From contig NZ_CP092462.1 in the NCBI RefSeq assembly GCF_022387135.1, positions 3,286,001 through 3,350,000 of the forward strand: a stretch of 64,000 nucleotides of DNA. The letters run 5' to 3'. Numbering within the stretch: position 1 is the first letter of the stretch; the number at the start of each line of letters is the position of its first letter. The notes under the pieces were generated by a model. It did no database searches and had not been told where the DNA came from. It worked only from the letters and a program-made list of their open reading frames with translations. The stretch comes from Comamonas sp. B21-038 (GTDB taxonomy: Bacteria > Pseudomonadota > Gammaproteobacteria > Burkholderiales > Burkholderiaceae_C). The position numbers and the translations under genes are program-made. Positions 1 to 8,798 of the stretch are shown here, piece after piece.

Positions 1-680
1 TCTGCATCGAAGCGTTCCGCATCTTGACCATCTACCTCAAGCCGATCCTGCCGGGTGTGGCTGCCGAAGTGGCGAACTTCCTGATCGTGCCGCCCGAGCA
101 ATTTGCCGACGTGGACAAGCCGCTGGGCGCTGGCCACCAGATTGGCGTCTACCAGCATCTGATGCAACGGGTGGACCCGCTGCAGCTCGAAGCGCTGTTC
201 GAAACCCCTGCCAGCCAGGAAAAGGCGGCGGCCGCTGCAGCGCCTGCCAAGGCCAAGAAGGCCGAGAAGAAAGCCGAAGCCGTGGTGGACCCGAACGCCC
301 CCGGCGGCGAGCCGCTGGCCGAGACCATCGGCATCGACGACTTTGCCCGCATCGACCTGCGCATTGCCAGGATTGTCGAATGCAAGGCCGTGGAAGGCTC
401 GACCAAGCTGCTGCAGCTGACCCTGGACGTTGGTGAAAAGGGTGAAGACGGCAAGCCCAAGACCCGCAATGTGTTCAGCGGCATCAGCAGCATGTACACG
501 CCGGAGCAGCTGCAAGGCAAGCTCACCGTGCTGGTCGCCAACCTGGCGCCCCGCAAGATGAAGTTCGGCATCTCCGAAGGCATGGTGCTGGCCGCCAGCC
601 ATGCCGACGAAAAGGCCCACCCTGGCATCTATGTGCTGGAGCCCTTCCCTGGCGCGCAGCCAGGCATGCGCATCCATTGA
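1..680 (+). CDS. metG: methionyl-tRNA synthetase, C-terminal part (5' end outside window)
   Basis: The reading frame is open from the left edge (first full codon at base 3) to TGA at 678-680. It covers the end of the anticodon-binding helical domain ([18 protein letters not shown] near the start), an Ala/Lys-rich linker (about 225-290) and a complete C-terminal tRNA-binding domain of the EMAP-II/Trbp111 type ([14 protein letters not shown] ... NVFSGI ... [18 protein letters not shown]). In long bacterial MetRS this appended OB-fold dimerises and increases tRNA affinity. The enzyme charges initiator and elongator tRNA-Met in the cytoplasm. The catalytic core lies outside the window, so completeness cannot be judged. 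A small lipoprotein gene follows 5 bases downstream on the same strand. Confidence 0.95.
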   Translation, partial: CIEAFRILTIYLKPILPGVAAEVANFLIVPPEQFADVDKPLGAGHQIGVYQHLMQRVDPLQLEALFETPASQEKAAAAAAPAKAKKAEKKAEAVVDPNAPGGEPLAETIGIDDFARIDLRIARIVECKAVEGSTKLLQLTLDVGEKGEDGKPKTRNVFSGISSMYTPEQLQGKLTVLVANLAPRKMKFGISEGMVLAASHADEKAHPGIYVLEPFPGAQPGMRIH

Positions 681-685
681 TCTCG

Positions 686-1084
686 ATGGCCGCTGACCGC
701 CGCCTCCCCAAGCCCCTGCGCTCCCTGGCCGCAGGGGCTTTTTACTGCGCCTTGGCCATGCTGCTGGGCGGCTGCAGCGTCGTGGCAGTCGGCGCTGCGG
801 CCGTCAGCGTGACCGCCTCGGCAGTGGGGCTGGCCGCCGATGCGGCGGTGGGCACTGTCAAGGTCGTAGGTAAGGGAGTAGGCAAGGCCTACGACATGGC
901 GACCGGCGAGGAGCAGGACAACAGCGGCATAAGCGTGCGCTACCGGGAGCGCAGACCGGGCGAAACCTTCCCGCCGCAGCAGCCCACCGAGCCGCTAGCA
1001 ACGCAAACGCCCGCACCTACCCCTCCAATGCCGCCAGCCAGGCCTGCTGCGGGAGCAGAGACCACCATCCCCAACGGGCCCTGA
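686..1084 (+). CDS. small predicted lipoprotein of unknown function
   Basis: A 132-residue protein with a lipoprotein signal: basic N-terminus, hydrophobic core and lipobox LLGGC with the modified Cys near residue 28. An Ala/Val-rich stretch follows (VAVGAAAVSVTASAVGLAAD), then glycine/lysine repeats (VKVVGKGVGKAYDMATGEE), as in small NfuA-independent periplasmic lipoproteins found beside metG in Comamonadaceae. The C-terminal third is Pro/Ala/Thr-rich and probably disordered. ATG at 686 was chosen over an in-frame TTG at 677 that overlaps the metG stop. No enzymatic motif is seen. It starts 5 bases after metG and may be read through from it. The family is not recognised; only lipoprotein export is supported. 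Confidence 0.75.
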   Translation: MAADRRLPKPLRSLAAGAFYCALAMLLGGCSVVAVGAAAVSVTASAVGLAADAAVGTVKVVGKGVGKAYDMATGEEQDNSGISVRYRERRPGETFPPQQPTEPLATQTPAPTPPMPPARPAAGAETTIPNGP

Positions 1085-1105
1085 ATCAGCCGGTTTTGAG
1101 AGCGC

Positions 1106-1783
1106 TCAGTTACCCGCGTAGCGACCGGGCCGGTGGCTGATCCACAGGAACACGCTCATCACGACGGCAGCCAGCACTGAGTAGGCCACGCGCTCGAATG
1201 GCACGACCCACAGCGCCAGCAGCACCACCGTGCAGTCGATGACCATCTGCACTTTGCCGGCGCGGATGCCATAGCGGTCCTGCAGGTAGAGCGACACGAT
1301 GGTGGCGCCGCCCAGGCTGGAGCGGTGGCGCGCCAAAAAGAGGCAGCCGGTGCCCATCAGCAGGCCACCGGCGATGGCGGCATACAGCGGATTCAGGTAG
1401 TCGATATGGATGAAACGCGGGCCGATATCGACCAGCAGCGCCAGCATGGCCACCGAGATAAAGGTCTTGACGGTGAACTCCGGCCCCATGCGCGTCCAGG
1501 CAAACCAGTAAAAGGGCAGATTGATCGCGAAGAAAATCGCACCAAACGGCAGCCCCGTGGCGTAGTGCAGCAAAAACGCCAGCCCAGCGGTGCTGCCCGT
1601 CAGCAAACCCGCCTGCGCAAACAGGCCCAAGGTGATCGAGACAAACAGCGAGCCGGTGAACAGCGCCTGGGCATCTTCAAAGCGGCCATGGCGCATGGCA
1701 GGCCCCGGCAGCGCAGCAGGGGCAACGGCCACGGTGCCGGGCAGGACTGTGGGCGCGGTGGGGCGGGATAGCGGTGAGGACAT
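1106..1783 (-). CDS. YitT family membrane protein
   Basis: About 225 residues with five to six hydrophobic segments and the YitT signature regions (SLFVSITLGLFAQAGLLTGSTAGLAFLLHY near the N-terminus, then LARHRSSLGGATIVSLYLQDRYG). It is an inner-membrane protein of the YitT/DUF161 family, whose transported substrate is unknown. Here the usual C-terminal soluble DUF2179 domain is absent, as in the short proteobacterial members. ATG at 1783 (MSSPLS) is preferred to an in-frame start 11 codons upstream because it leaves a more normal N-terminus; the choice is uncertain. Its upstream region holds the first copy of the 160 bp inverted-repeat element, which could separate it from its original promoter. 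Confidence 0.8.
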   Translation of the reverse strand: MSSPLSRPTAPTVLPGTVAVAPAALPGPAMRHGRFEDAQALFTGSLFVSITLGLFAQAGLLTGSTAGLAFLLHYATGLPFGAIFFAINLPFYWFAWTRMGPEFTVKTFISVAMLALLVDIGPRFIHIDYLNPLYAAIAGGLLMGTGCLFLARHRSSLGGATIVSLYLQDRYGIRAGKVQMVIDCTVVLLALWVVPFERVAYSVLAAVVMSVFLWISHRPGRYAGN

Positions 1784-1896
1784 GTCGGGTGGACAGCAAG
1801 TTTCATGCCCGCGCAAGGGTGGTGCGCGGGGCAGCCTGGCAAGGGTAATGCTAGGTATAAACCCGAATTTTAAAGAGTTTCAGCCCGTTACGGTAA

Positions 1897-2059
1897 AGGA
1901 TTTTCTGCAAGACCCTCGCCAAGCGGGATGGGCGCGGATCGGGATGAGACGCAAGGCGTCTTTCGCGGTCAATAGCGGTAGCTATTGACAAGGAAGACAA
2001 CGCAGCGGATCGCCCGAGCCCGCGTTCAGACCACGGCAGGGAGTTTTGCAGAAGGTCCT
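1897..2059. repeat. MITE-like element, copy 1 (163 bp, terminal inverted repeats)
   Basis: A non-coding element nearly identical to the one at 10348-10508. The ends are imperfect inverted repeats of about 20 bp: the left begins AGGATTTTCTGCAAGACCC and the right end, read on the minus strand, begins AGGACCTTCTGCAAAACTC. Inside are two hairpins: AGACGC-aag-GCGTCT at 1947-1961 and a perfect 9-bp stem with 4-base loop at 1968-1989. It lies between the 3' end of the BamE-like lipoprotein gene and the 5' end of yitT. No transposase is encoded. The size, TIRs and dispersion fit a miniature inverted-repeat transposable element, possibly mobilised by an IS5-type transposase (inference). Confidence 0.75.
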
Positions 2060-2110
2060 GAGGCATATCCGCAACAGTTGGGGGCCCATCACGGCGGATG
2101 GAGGCCGCGC

Positions 2111-2605
2111 TCAGCGGCTGGGCAGCACCTGGGTGCTGTTGCTGCGCAGCACCTTGCCCTGGGCGTCGAACACCACGGTGAACAGCATCTTGGTGTTGGG
2201 CGGATCGATCCAGCCCCAGTCCCATTCCGCCTCGTTCTTCAGCGGGTAGCTGGTGCGCTTGGCCGGCTGGCCCAGCAGCCGGCGGATCTCCTGCTGGTCC
2301 ATGCCCGGCTGCACCTTCGCAAAGTAAGCCGGGGCCAGTACCTGGCGCAGCGCGCTCATCTTGCCGTCGGTGCCAATGGTGATCATGTAGTTCTGCGCAC
2401 CGGCGGGCTGGCGCGTGTACTCCAAGGTGTGCGAGCCATCGGTCTCGTCCCAGATCTGGTTGGGCTCGCCAAAACGGTCGCGCACGTCCTGCTCGGTCGA
2501 GACGTGCTCTTCCAGTTCCTTGATGCGCTGCTGGTCGCAGCCCGCCAAAAACACGGAAACGGCCAGCGCGGAAGCGGCGATTGCAAATTTGGTCAGGAAG
2601 GACAT
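2111..2605 (-). CDS. BamE/SmpA-like outer-membrane lipoprotein
   Basis: 164 residues with a lipoprotein signal (hydrophobic AASALAVSVF, lipobox LAGC, Cys near residue 23). The body contains a SmpA/OmlA-like fold: two similar halves, each with a turn of the type RFGEPNQIWDE and LLGQPAKRTSYPL followed by beta strands (FTVVFDAQGKVL). The family is small periplasmic outer-membrane-anchored proteins related to BamE of the beta-barrel assembly machine. The true bamE of this organism is normally near fur, so this is more likely a paralogue than BamE itself. It is divergent from the DUF3460 gene with only 44 bases between starts, so they share a promoter region. Confidence 0.8.
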   Translation of the reverse strand: MSFLTKFAIAASALAVSVFLAGCDQQRIKELEEHVSTEQDVRDRFGEPNQIWDETDGSHTLEYTRQPAGAQNYMITIGTDGKMSALRQVLAPAYFAKVQPGMDQQEIRRLLGQPAKRTSYPLKNEAEWDWGWIDPPNTKMLFTVVFDAQGKVLRSNSTQVLPSR

Positions 2606-2649
2606 GGTCAGGTTCGGTAGAATCCAGGCACAAGAGGTAAATATACGCT

Positions 2650-2856
2650 ATGTCTTTCTTCCGCCGCCCCGACTACCAATCCGACACCACCCAGTTCCTG
2701 CTGAAGCTCAAGGCCGACAAGCCCGAGCTGGAACAAGGCCAGCGCGAAGGCCGCGCCCTGCTGTGGGACAAGGATCTGGACCGCCAGCAGCAAGCCGAGT
2801 ACCAGACCGCACGTGTGGCGCAAAAGCCTTACGTATACCAAACCAACCACGATTGA
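2650..2856 (+). CDS. DUF3460 family protein
   Basis: A 68-residue basic/acidic hydrophilic protein (start MSFFRRPDYQSDTTQFL) matching the small Burkholderiales-specific DUF3460 family: one conserved block around F-L-x-x-L-K followed by an EGRALLWDK motif. There is no signal peptide or membrane segment, so it is probably cytoplasmic. Function is unknown. An AAGAGGT ribosome-binding site lies upstream of ATG 2650. It sits directly upstream of scpA, an arrangement common in this order; it may be cotranscribed with scpA (64-base gap). Confidence 0.85.
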   Translation: MSFFRRPDYQSDTTQFLLKLKADKPELEQGQREGRALLWDKDLDRQQQAEYQTARVAQKPYVYQTNHD

Positions 2857-2920
2857 TCGCCCTGTCCGCTGCCGGCCGCTTGGCTCCGCAGCGGCTTTCG
2901 ATCCCGCATAGCCCCCGCGC

Positions 2921-3784
2921 ATGGCAACCCCCGGCAACCTGACCACGGCTGAGGACGACGCACGCCCCGCCGCAGGTGCCGCTGCCATGCCCGAAGTGGT
3001 GGACCAGGTGGCGCTCGCCCGCCTGTACGGCGAGCCGCTGTTCGCGATGCCCACCGACCTGTACATCCCGCCCGATGCGCTGGAGGTGTTTCTGGAGGCT
3101 TTTGAAGGCCCGCTGGACTTGCTGCTCTACCTGATCCGCAAGCAGAACTTCAACATCCTCGACATTCCGATGCTGAGCGTCACCCGCCAGTACCTGAGCT
3201 ATGTGGACGAGATCCGCAGCCGCAACCTGGAGCTGGCCGCCGAATACCTGCTGATGGCCGCGATGCTGATCGAGATCAAGTCGCGCATGCTGCTGCCGCC
3301 CAAGAAGCAGGCCGAGGGTGAAGAAGCCGAAGACCCCCGCGCCGAGCTGGTGCGCCGCCTGCTGGAGTATGAACAGATGAAGCTGGCCGCCCAGGGGCTG
3401 GGCGCCGTGCCGCAGTACGGGCGCGATTTCATCAAGGCCCAGGTCTTCATCGAGCAGGCGCTGCAGCCGCGCTTTCCGGATGTGGAGATGTCCGAGCTGC
3501 AGGAGGCCTGGCGCGACATCCTCAAGCGCGCCAAGCTGGTGCAGACCCACAAGATCACCCGCGAAGAGCTCTCGGTGCGGGAGTACATGAGCGCCATCCT
3601 CAAGCGCCTGCAAGGCCGGCGCTTTGTCGAGTTCGAGGACATCTTCGAGCCCGAGAAAGGCAGCACCGTGCTGGTGGTGACCTTTATCGCGCTGCTGGAG
3701 CTGGCCAAGGAAACCTTGATTGAGATCACCCAGGCCGAAGCCTTTGCGCCCATCTATGTGCGGCTGTCGTACACACCCGTCTGA
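2921..3784 (+). CDS. scpA: segregation and condensation protein A
   Basis: 287 residues. After a variable N-terminal 45 residues it carries the kleisin ScpA core: FEGPLDLLLYLIRKQNFNILDIPML (about 66-90), the YLLMAAMLIEIKSRMLLP helix, a RLLEYEQMKLAA segment and a C-terminal winged-helix region. ScpA bridges the two SMC heads and works with ScpB in chromosome segregation. scpB is not adjacent here. The N-terminal extension before the core is longer than in Bacillus ScpA (about 250 residues) but normal for Burkholderiales. ATG at 2921 is the first plausible start after the DUF3460 gene. Confidence 0.93.
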   Translation: MATPGNLTTAEDDARPAAGAAAMPEVVDQVALARLYGEPLFAMPTDLYIPPDALEVFLEAFEGPLDLLLYLIRKQNFNILDIPMLSVTRQYLSYVDEIRSRNLELAAEYLLMAAMLIEIKSRMLLPPKKQAEGEEAEDPRAELVRRLLEYEQMKLAAQGLGAVPQYGRDFIKAQVFIEQALQPRFPDVEMSELQEAWRDILKRAKLVQTHKITREELSVREYMSAILKRLQGRRFVEFEDIFEPEKGSTVLVVTFIALLELAKETLIEITQAEAFAPIYVRLSYTPV

Positions 3785-3856
3785 GCCGCTCCAGGCCTGA
3801 CCCTGCTACCGCCCAAGCCCCCTTATTACCCTGCCTTTATTCCAACGGAGACCACC

Positions 3857-4219
3857 ATGCCGCATCTCGTCATCGAATACACCAACAACCTCGAGAACTT
3901 CCCCGAAGCCCATCTGCTCGATGCCCTCAACGCTGCGGTGATCGCCAGCGGCCAGGTGCAAAACGAGCAGGACCTCAAGAGCCGCGTTGTGCGCACCGAG
4001 CAGTTCGTCATTGGCGCCGACCCCACCGCGCTGCGCGGCTTTGTGCATGCCGAGCTGCGCCTGCTGGCCGGCCGCACGCCCGAGGCCAAGCGCGACCTGT
4101 CCGACCGCATCGCCGCCGTGCTGCGCGAGTTCACGCCCCACCCCGAGGGCATGCTGGTGCAGCTGAGCGTGGACATTGTCGACATGGACCGGGGCGCTTA
4201 CTACAAGGGCTCGCTGTAA
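3857..4219 (+). CDS. 5-carboxymethyl-2-hydroxymuconate Delta-isomerase family protein
   Basis: 120 residues in the tautomerase-superfamily CHMI fold. After Met the sequence begins Pro-His-Leu, providing the N-terminal catalytic proline (MPHLVIEYTNNL). Other family features are the VRTEQFVIG strand and the KRDLSDRIAAVLREFTP helix. HpaF-type enzymes isomerise 5-carboxymethyl-2-hydroxymuconate in homoprotocatechuate (4-hydroxyphenylacetate) degradation. No other hpa genes are nearby, so the physiological substrate is uncertain; stand-alone copies are common. A good RBS (ACGGAGA) precedes ATG 3857. It is followed by a strong terminator at 4259. Confidence 0.85.
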   Translation: MPHLVIEYTNNLENFPEAHLLDALNAAVIASGQVQNEQDLKSRVVRTEQFVIGADPTALRGFVHAELRLLAGRTPEAKRDLSDRIAAVLREFTPHPEGMLVQLSVDIVDMDRGAYYKGSL

Positions 4220-4258
4220 GCAGCGTTCAGCGGCCGCCGCATTCGCGGCCCCACATAC

Positions 4259-4295
4259 AAGGCCTGCCGACTCTTGCGAGAGGGCAGGCCTTTTT
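4259..4295. terminator. rho-independent terminator
   Basis: AAGGCCTGCC pairs with GGCAGGCCTT around a 14-base interior that can itself pair (CTC/GAG), followed by TTTTT at 4291-4295. It ends the CHMI gene on the plus strand; the symmetric stem may also serve the convergent TerC-family gene. Confidence 0.85.
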
Positions 4296-4324
4296 CATTG
4301 CGGGCCGAGGCGAAGATGCGGCGC

Positions 4325-5896
4325 TCAGTGCTCCACAGGCATCTGGCCCTTGTTCTCCCTCTCGATGCGGATCTTGCGCATCACGCCATCGGTGGCCTCG
4401 GTGACGGCAAACTGCCAGCCGTCGATCACCACCACATCGCCCTGCCGGGGCAGCGCCCCGTTGAACTCGGTGAGCAGACCGCCCAAGGTGGTGAAGGCAT
4501 CGGCAGACGAGACCAGCTCATTGGAGCCCAGCAGTTGCTGCACCATGTGCACATCGGCGGCGCCGCTGGCCATCCAGGTGTCGGGCTCGCCCTCCACCGC
4601 CTGGATCGTGAAGCTCTCGTCCTCGTCGGGGAACTCGCCGGCAATCGCTTCGAGCACATCGACCGGCGTCACGACGCCGCTCATCACATGGAACTCGTTG
4701 ATCACGATCACCATATGGCCCTTGGACTGGCGCAGGTCGTTGATCAGCGCGATTACGCCGGCGCCTTCGGGCACCATCAGCGGCTTGCGGATGGTGGCCG
4801 GCTGGATGGCGCCATGCTGCATCAGGTCCATCAGCATGTCCTTGGCACGGGCAACACCCTGGAGCTGGTCCACATGGCCCATGCACACCGGCAAGTGGCT
4901 GTGCGGGTTGTCGTTGAGCGAACGCTGGATGGCCTCGGCATCGTCGCTCAGGTCCACCCAGTCCACATCCGAGACGGGGGTCATGATCGAGCGCACCTTG
5001 CGATCACCCAGCGACAGCACGCCGCTGACCATGATGCGCTCTTCCGGCGCAAAGGTCAGCTCGGCCTCGGCAGCGCCCGGGTCGTTCTGCGCATGCTCGG
5101 TCTGGCCCTGGCCGCTGCGGCCTGCCATCAGCGACAGCACTTTCAGCGCCGTGCGCTCGCGCAGCGGCACGCGCTGCTCATGGCGGATCGCGTTGCGCGA
5201 GGACACCTGGTTGAAGGTCTCGATCAGGATCGAGAATCCAATGGCGGCATACAGATAACCCTTGGGCACATGGAAGCCCAGGCCTTCGGCCACCAGGCTG
5301 AAGCCGATCATCAGCAGGAAGCTCAGGCAGAGAATGACAATGGTCGGGTGCGCATTGACAAAGCGGGTCAGCGGCTTGGAGGCAAACAGCATCACACCGA
5401 TCGAGATGACGACCGCCGCCATCATCACGCCCAGGTTGTTGACCATGCCGACGGCGGTGATCACCGCATCGAGCGAGAAAACCGCATCGAGCACCACGAT
5501 CTGCGCGACCACGGCCGAGAAGCTGGCGTAGACCGTGCTGCTCGACTTGCTCAGGCTCACGCCTTCCATGCGCTCATGCAGCTCGGTCGTGGCCTTGAAC
5601 AGCAGGAACAGACCGCCCAGCAGCAAGATCAGATCGCGCCCGGAGAAACTGAGCGGCCCGACAGAAAACAGCGGTTGCGTGAGGGTCACCAGCCAGGAGA
5701 TGGCGGTGAGCAGACCCAGGCGCATCACCAGGGCCAGGGACAGGCCGATGACACGTGCCTTGTCCCGCTGGTGCGGCGGCAACTTGTCGGCAAGGATCGC
5801 GATAAAGATGAGATTGTCTATGCCCAGAACGATCTCGAGCACCACCAGGGTAATGAGACCAATCCAGATCTGCGGGTCCGAGAGCAGCTCGATCAT
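4325..5896 (-). CDS. TerC family integral membrane protein with CBS and CorC/HlyC domains
   Basis: 523 residues, the length of E. coli YoaE/YegH. Residues 1 to about 235 are a TerC membrane domain of seven hydrophobic helices with the conserved acidic motifs [14 protein letters not shown] and [18 protein letters not shown] paired CBS region follows (about 300-425: [15 protein letters not shown] ... [19 protein letters not shown]), then a C-terminal CorC/HlyC transporter-associated domain (about 440-515). TerC proteins are linked to metal (manganese) export and tellurite resistance; the intramembrane aspartates are the probable metal ligands. The CBS pair probably binds adenine nucleotides. 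The substrate is not provable here. No known Mn riboswitch was identified upstream. Confidence 0.9.
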   Translation of the reverse strand: MIELLSDPQIWIGLITLVVLEIVLGIDNLIFIAILADKLPPHQRDKARVIGLSLALVMRLGLLTAISWLVTLTQPLFSVGPLSFSGRDLILLLGGLFLLFKATTELHERMEGVSLSKSSSTVYASFSAVVAQIVVLDAVFSLDAVITAVGMVNNLGVMMAAVVISIGVMLFASKPLTRFVNAHPTIVILCLSFLLMIGFSLVAEGLGFHVPKGYLYAAIGFSILIETFNQVSSRNAIRHEQRVPLRERTALKVLSLMAGRSGQGQTEHAQNDPGAAEAELTFAPEERIMVSGVLSLGDRKVRSIMTPVSDVDWVDLSDDAEAIQRSLNDNPHSHLPVCMGHVDQLQGVARAKDMLMDLMQHGAIQPATIRKPLMVPEGAGVIALINDLRQSKGHMVIVINEFHVMSGVVTPVDVLEAIAGEFPDEDESFTIQAVEGEPDTWMASGAADVHMVQQLLGSNELVSSADAFTTLGGLLTEFNGALPRQGDVVVIDGWQFAVTEATDGVMRKIRIERENKGQMPVEH

Positions 5897-6133
5897 GCGG
5901 CGCTCCCTTCAACGGGCAGAGACACCGTCAGCGGTGTACTGGGGCAAGAACTGAAGGACAGCGACAGCGTGGTCGCACACGGAAGAGGCTCAGGGTCCGG
6001 GTTGTCGGGCATACATTCCGAAGGGTTGCTAAACAGCCTCCATCCTAACGTGCAGCACAAAAACCCCTGGCCTCTGGCCCATTCGTCGCGGTAGCCGCAT
6101 GCCGCCACGCGGCAAGCACGGTCCCCGGCAGAC

Positions 6134-7975
6134 TCAGCGCTCCATCGCTGGCTGCGGCCGGACCGGCACCGCACCCTGCACCTGCGCCGGTATCCAGCCG
6201 CGCAGGCTGTTGACAAAAGCCCAGGCTTGCACACGCGGTACATCGCTCAACGTCACCACGCCTTCCTCCAGCTGACCCGCCTCCAGCGCCAGGCGGCGCC
6301 CCACGCCGGGCAGCAGGCCGCAGTGCAGCGCCGGCGTGATCCAGCGGCCATCGAGCTGCATGGCGATATTGCCCCGGGTGGTCTCGGTGATCTCGCCGGC
6401 CTCGTTCCACAGCAGGGTGTCAAACACGCTGCTGTCCTGCGGCGCCCAGCGCTCGTAGTGCGCGCGGCGGCTGGTCTTGAAGCGCACAAACTCGCCGTGG
6501 GCCTCGGCCAGCGGCGCGGCCGCCCATTGCAGCCGGACCTGCGCAGGCGATGGCGGACAGGCAAAGGCCTCAGCCTGGAAAGTGCCCTGGGCATGGAGCA
6601 ACAGGCGCAGGCGCCACAGGCCATGGGGCTGGGCCTGGGCCACCGCGTCCAATGCCGCTTGCGCGGCCACGCCATCCCAGCGGAAGCCAAAATGCGCGGC
6701 CGCAGCGGCCATGCGCTCCAGGTGCAGCGCAGCATGGCGCAGCTGGCCATCGTCCAGCGCCAGGGTTTCGATCAGCGCAAAGGGCATGCTGGCCCGCTCC
6801 AGAAAGGCACGCTTGTGCAGCCACTCGCGCCACTCGCCATCAGCGGTGGCATCGGCGGTGATGCCGCTGCCAATGCCGCATTGCAGCTGCGCGCCGCGCA
6901 AGGCCACGGTGCGGATGGGGACGTTGAAGGTCGCGCGTATGCCGCCTGCGCCATCGGAGCGCACAACGCCCAAGGCGCCGCAGTACCAGCCGCGCGGCCC
7001 AAGCTCCAACTCGGCAATCGCCTGCATCGCCGCCCGCTTGGGCGCGCCGGTGACCGAGCCGCAGGGAAACAAGGCCTGCATCACGTCGGCCAGGCCGGTG
7101 CCCTGGGGCAGCTTGGCCCGCACGTCCGAGGTCATCTGCCATACCGTTGGCAGCGCCTGCAGCGCAAACAGCTGCGGCACCTGCACGCTGCCCAGTTGCG
7201 CAATGCGCGCCAGGTCATTGCGCAGCAGGTCGACGACCATCACGTTTTCGGCCCGCTCCTTGGCCGATGCGCGCAAGGCCTGGGCCTGGGCCTCGTCCTG
7301 CGCGGGGCTGCTCCCCCGTGCGGCCGTGCCCTTCATCGGGCGGGTCAAGATATCGCCCGCGCCGCTGGCCGGTTGGTGCCAGTCAAAAAACAGCTCGGGC
7401 GATACCGACAGCAGCTGCTCATCGCCCCGGTCGATATGCAGTGCATAGCCGCCGGGCTGGGCCTGCTGCAACGCGGCAAACAGCGCGGCGCCGTCCACCC
7501 CGCCGCCGGGCAAGGCGCTGTGGCCCTGCAGCTGTTGGGTGTAGTTGATCTGGTAGTAGGCGCCGTTGCGGATATCGGCATGGATGCGCGCCATCTGCGC
7601 ATCGAACTGGGGGCGGCTCAGCGTGCTGCGCCACTGCAGTTGCACGGCAGGCGCTTCGGCCTCGGGCAGCTGCGCCATGTCAGCCGGTGGCGCATCCCAC
7701 ACCGCAAACCAGGCCAGGGGCTCGCCGCTGGGCGCTGCCTGGGTCGGCAAATAGGGGTTCAGCGCCGAGGCGGCTTCATAGCGCAGGCCGCCCACGCAGA
7801 AGGCCCCGGCGCGCGCGGCCTGCTCCACGGCATCCAGCAAGGCGCGCAAGGATGGCGCGTCCTGCGCCTCCAGCACCCGGTCCGGGCCGGACAGTGCCAG
7901 GCGCAGGCGCTGCTGCTCACCGGCCAGAGGCTGGCCCATATCGATGCGGGCAGAAAAGGACATGTGCGCTGTCAT
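6134..7975 (-). CDS. pabB: bifunctional aminodeoxychorismate synthase component I / aminodeoxychorismate lyase
   Basis: 613 residues as a PabB-PabC fusion. Residues 1 to about 400 form the chorismate-utilising domain (INYTQQLQG, LSVSPELFF, TRPMKGTAARG, ENVMVVDLLRNDLARI, LFPCGSVTGAPKRAAMQ). Residues 410 to the end form a class IV aminotransferase-fold lyase (ALIETLALDDGQL, PLP-lysine in RFKTSRRAHYE, NEAGEITETTRGNI, LLPGVGRR). Together with a PabA glutaminase encoded elsewhere it makes 4-amino-4-deoxychorismate from chorismate and releases pyruvate to give p-aminobenzoate for folate. The fusion lets the intermediate pass between domains. ATG at 7975 (MTAHMSF) is chosen; ATG 7963 is an alternative. 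It is divergent from the DTW-domain gene across 73 bases. Confidence 0.93.
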   Translation of the reverse strand: MTAHMSFSARIDMGQPLAGEQQRLRLALSGPDRVLEAQDAPSLRALLDAVEQAARAGAFCVGGLRYEAASALNPYLPTQAAPSGEPLAWFAVWDAPPADMAQLPEAEAPAVQLQWRSTLSRPQFDAQMARIHADIRNGAYYQINYTQQLQGHSALPGGGVDGAALFAALQQAQPGGYALHIDRGDEQLLSVSPELFFDWHQPASGAGDILTRPMKGTAARGSSPAQDEAQAQALRASAKERAENVMVVDLLRNDLARIAQLGSVQVPQLFALQALPTVWQMTSDVRAKLPQGTGLADVMQALFPCGSVTGAPKRAAMQAIAELELGPRGWYCGALGVVRSDGAGGIRATFNVPIRTVALRGAQLQCGIGSGITADATADGEWREWLHKRAFLERASMPFALIETLALDDGQLRHAALHLERMAAAAAHFGFRWDGVAAQAALDAVAQAQPHGLWRLRLLLHAQGTFQAEAFACPPSPAQVRLQWAAAPLAEAHGEFVRFKTSRRAHYERWAPQDSSVFDTLLWNEAGEITETTRGNIAMQLDGRWITPALHCGLLPGVGRRLALEAGQLEEGVVTLSDVPRVQAWAFVNSLRGWIPAQVQGAVPVRPQPAMER

Positions 7976-8048
7976 AGGGGCGCCAGCATAGCGGCGGCGC
8001 CTTGTCCTTGCAGCACAATAGCCCTCTGTCTGCTCCCTTACAGCTCCC

Positions 8049-8681
8049 GTGTCCTCTGCCCCGCGCCGCGCCCAATGCCCCCGCTGCCTCCGTCCGCAAA
8101 CTGCCTGCATCTGTGCGCTGGCGCAGCCGCTGCAGGCTGCTACCCAGGTCCTGGTCCTGCAGCACCCGCTGGAGCTGCAGGAAGCCAAGGGCACCGCGCG
8201 CCTGCTGCACCTGTGCCTGCCGGGCAGCCGGCTGGAGGTAGGCGAAGCCTTTGACCCGGCACAGCTGGAGCAATGGCTGTATGGCGCCTGGCCCGGCGCA
8301 GAAGCCCCCCAGCAAACGCTGTTGCTCTACCCCCAGACACCCGACCAGCCCGCCGCCTTGGCGGCGCTGACGGACCGCGACACGCCAGTACCCGTCCGGC
8401 GCCTGGTGCTGATCGACGGCACCTGGCGCAAAAGCCGCAAGATGCTCTATGCCAACCCGCTGCTGGCCCGGTTGCCCCGCCTGGCGCTGACGGACACCGC
8501 GCCAGCCGGCTACCGCATCCGCAAGGCACCCCGCGCAGGCCAGCTCTCGACCCTGGAGGCGGCTGCGCTGGCACTGCAACAGCTGGAGGCCTGGCCCGAT
8601 GGCGCGCCGCCGCTGCAGGCGCTGCAGCAGTCCTTTGACGGGCTGATCGCGCAGTACGAACGCCTGCGCAGCGCCCACTGA
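8049..8681 (+). CDS. DTW domain-containing tRNA-uridine aminocarboxypropyltransferase
   Basis: 210 residues with an N-terminal cysteine cluster (CPRCLRPQTACIC), the LQHPLE segment, and the diagnostic DTW-family motif LIDGTWRKSRKM near residue 142, followed by GYRIRKAP. DTW proteins (TapT/TuaA of E. coli) transfer the 3-amino-3-carboxypropyl group of SAM to uridine-47 of tRNA to form acp3U. The Cys pattern resembles the metal-binding N-terminus of this family. The predicted start is GTG at 8049, as no ATG fits. Length matches the family (about 200-230). Confidence 0.88.
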   Translation: MSSAPRRAQCPRCLRPQTACICALAQPLQAATQVLVLQHPLELQEAKGTARLLHLCLPGSRLEVGEAFDPAQLEQWLYGAWPGAEAPQQTLLLYPQTPDQPAALAALTDRDTPVPVRRLVLIDGTWRKSRKMLYANPLLARLPRLALTDTAPAGYRIRKAPRAGQLSTLEAAALALQQLEAWPDGAPPLQALQQSFDGLIAQYERLRSAH

Positions 8682-8798
8682 GCGATTGGCGCCCTGGCGA
8701 CAATGCGCCCGCCTGCGCGCCCGGGGGTGAGCGCGCACTCGGGGATACTCCAGGCCATTGCCTTGAACCTGTTTTCCTTTGACTGACGGAGCCCTTGC

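Noticed and set aside
1985-2620. 211-codon plus-strand frame across repeat copy 1 and the BamE-like gene
   Set aside because: Antisense to the lipoprotein gene and begins inside the repeat; no protein motif.
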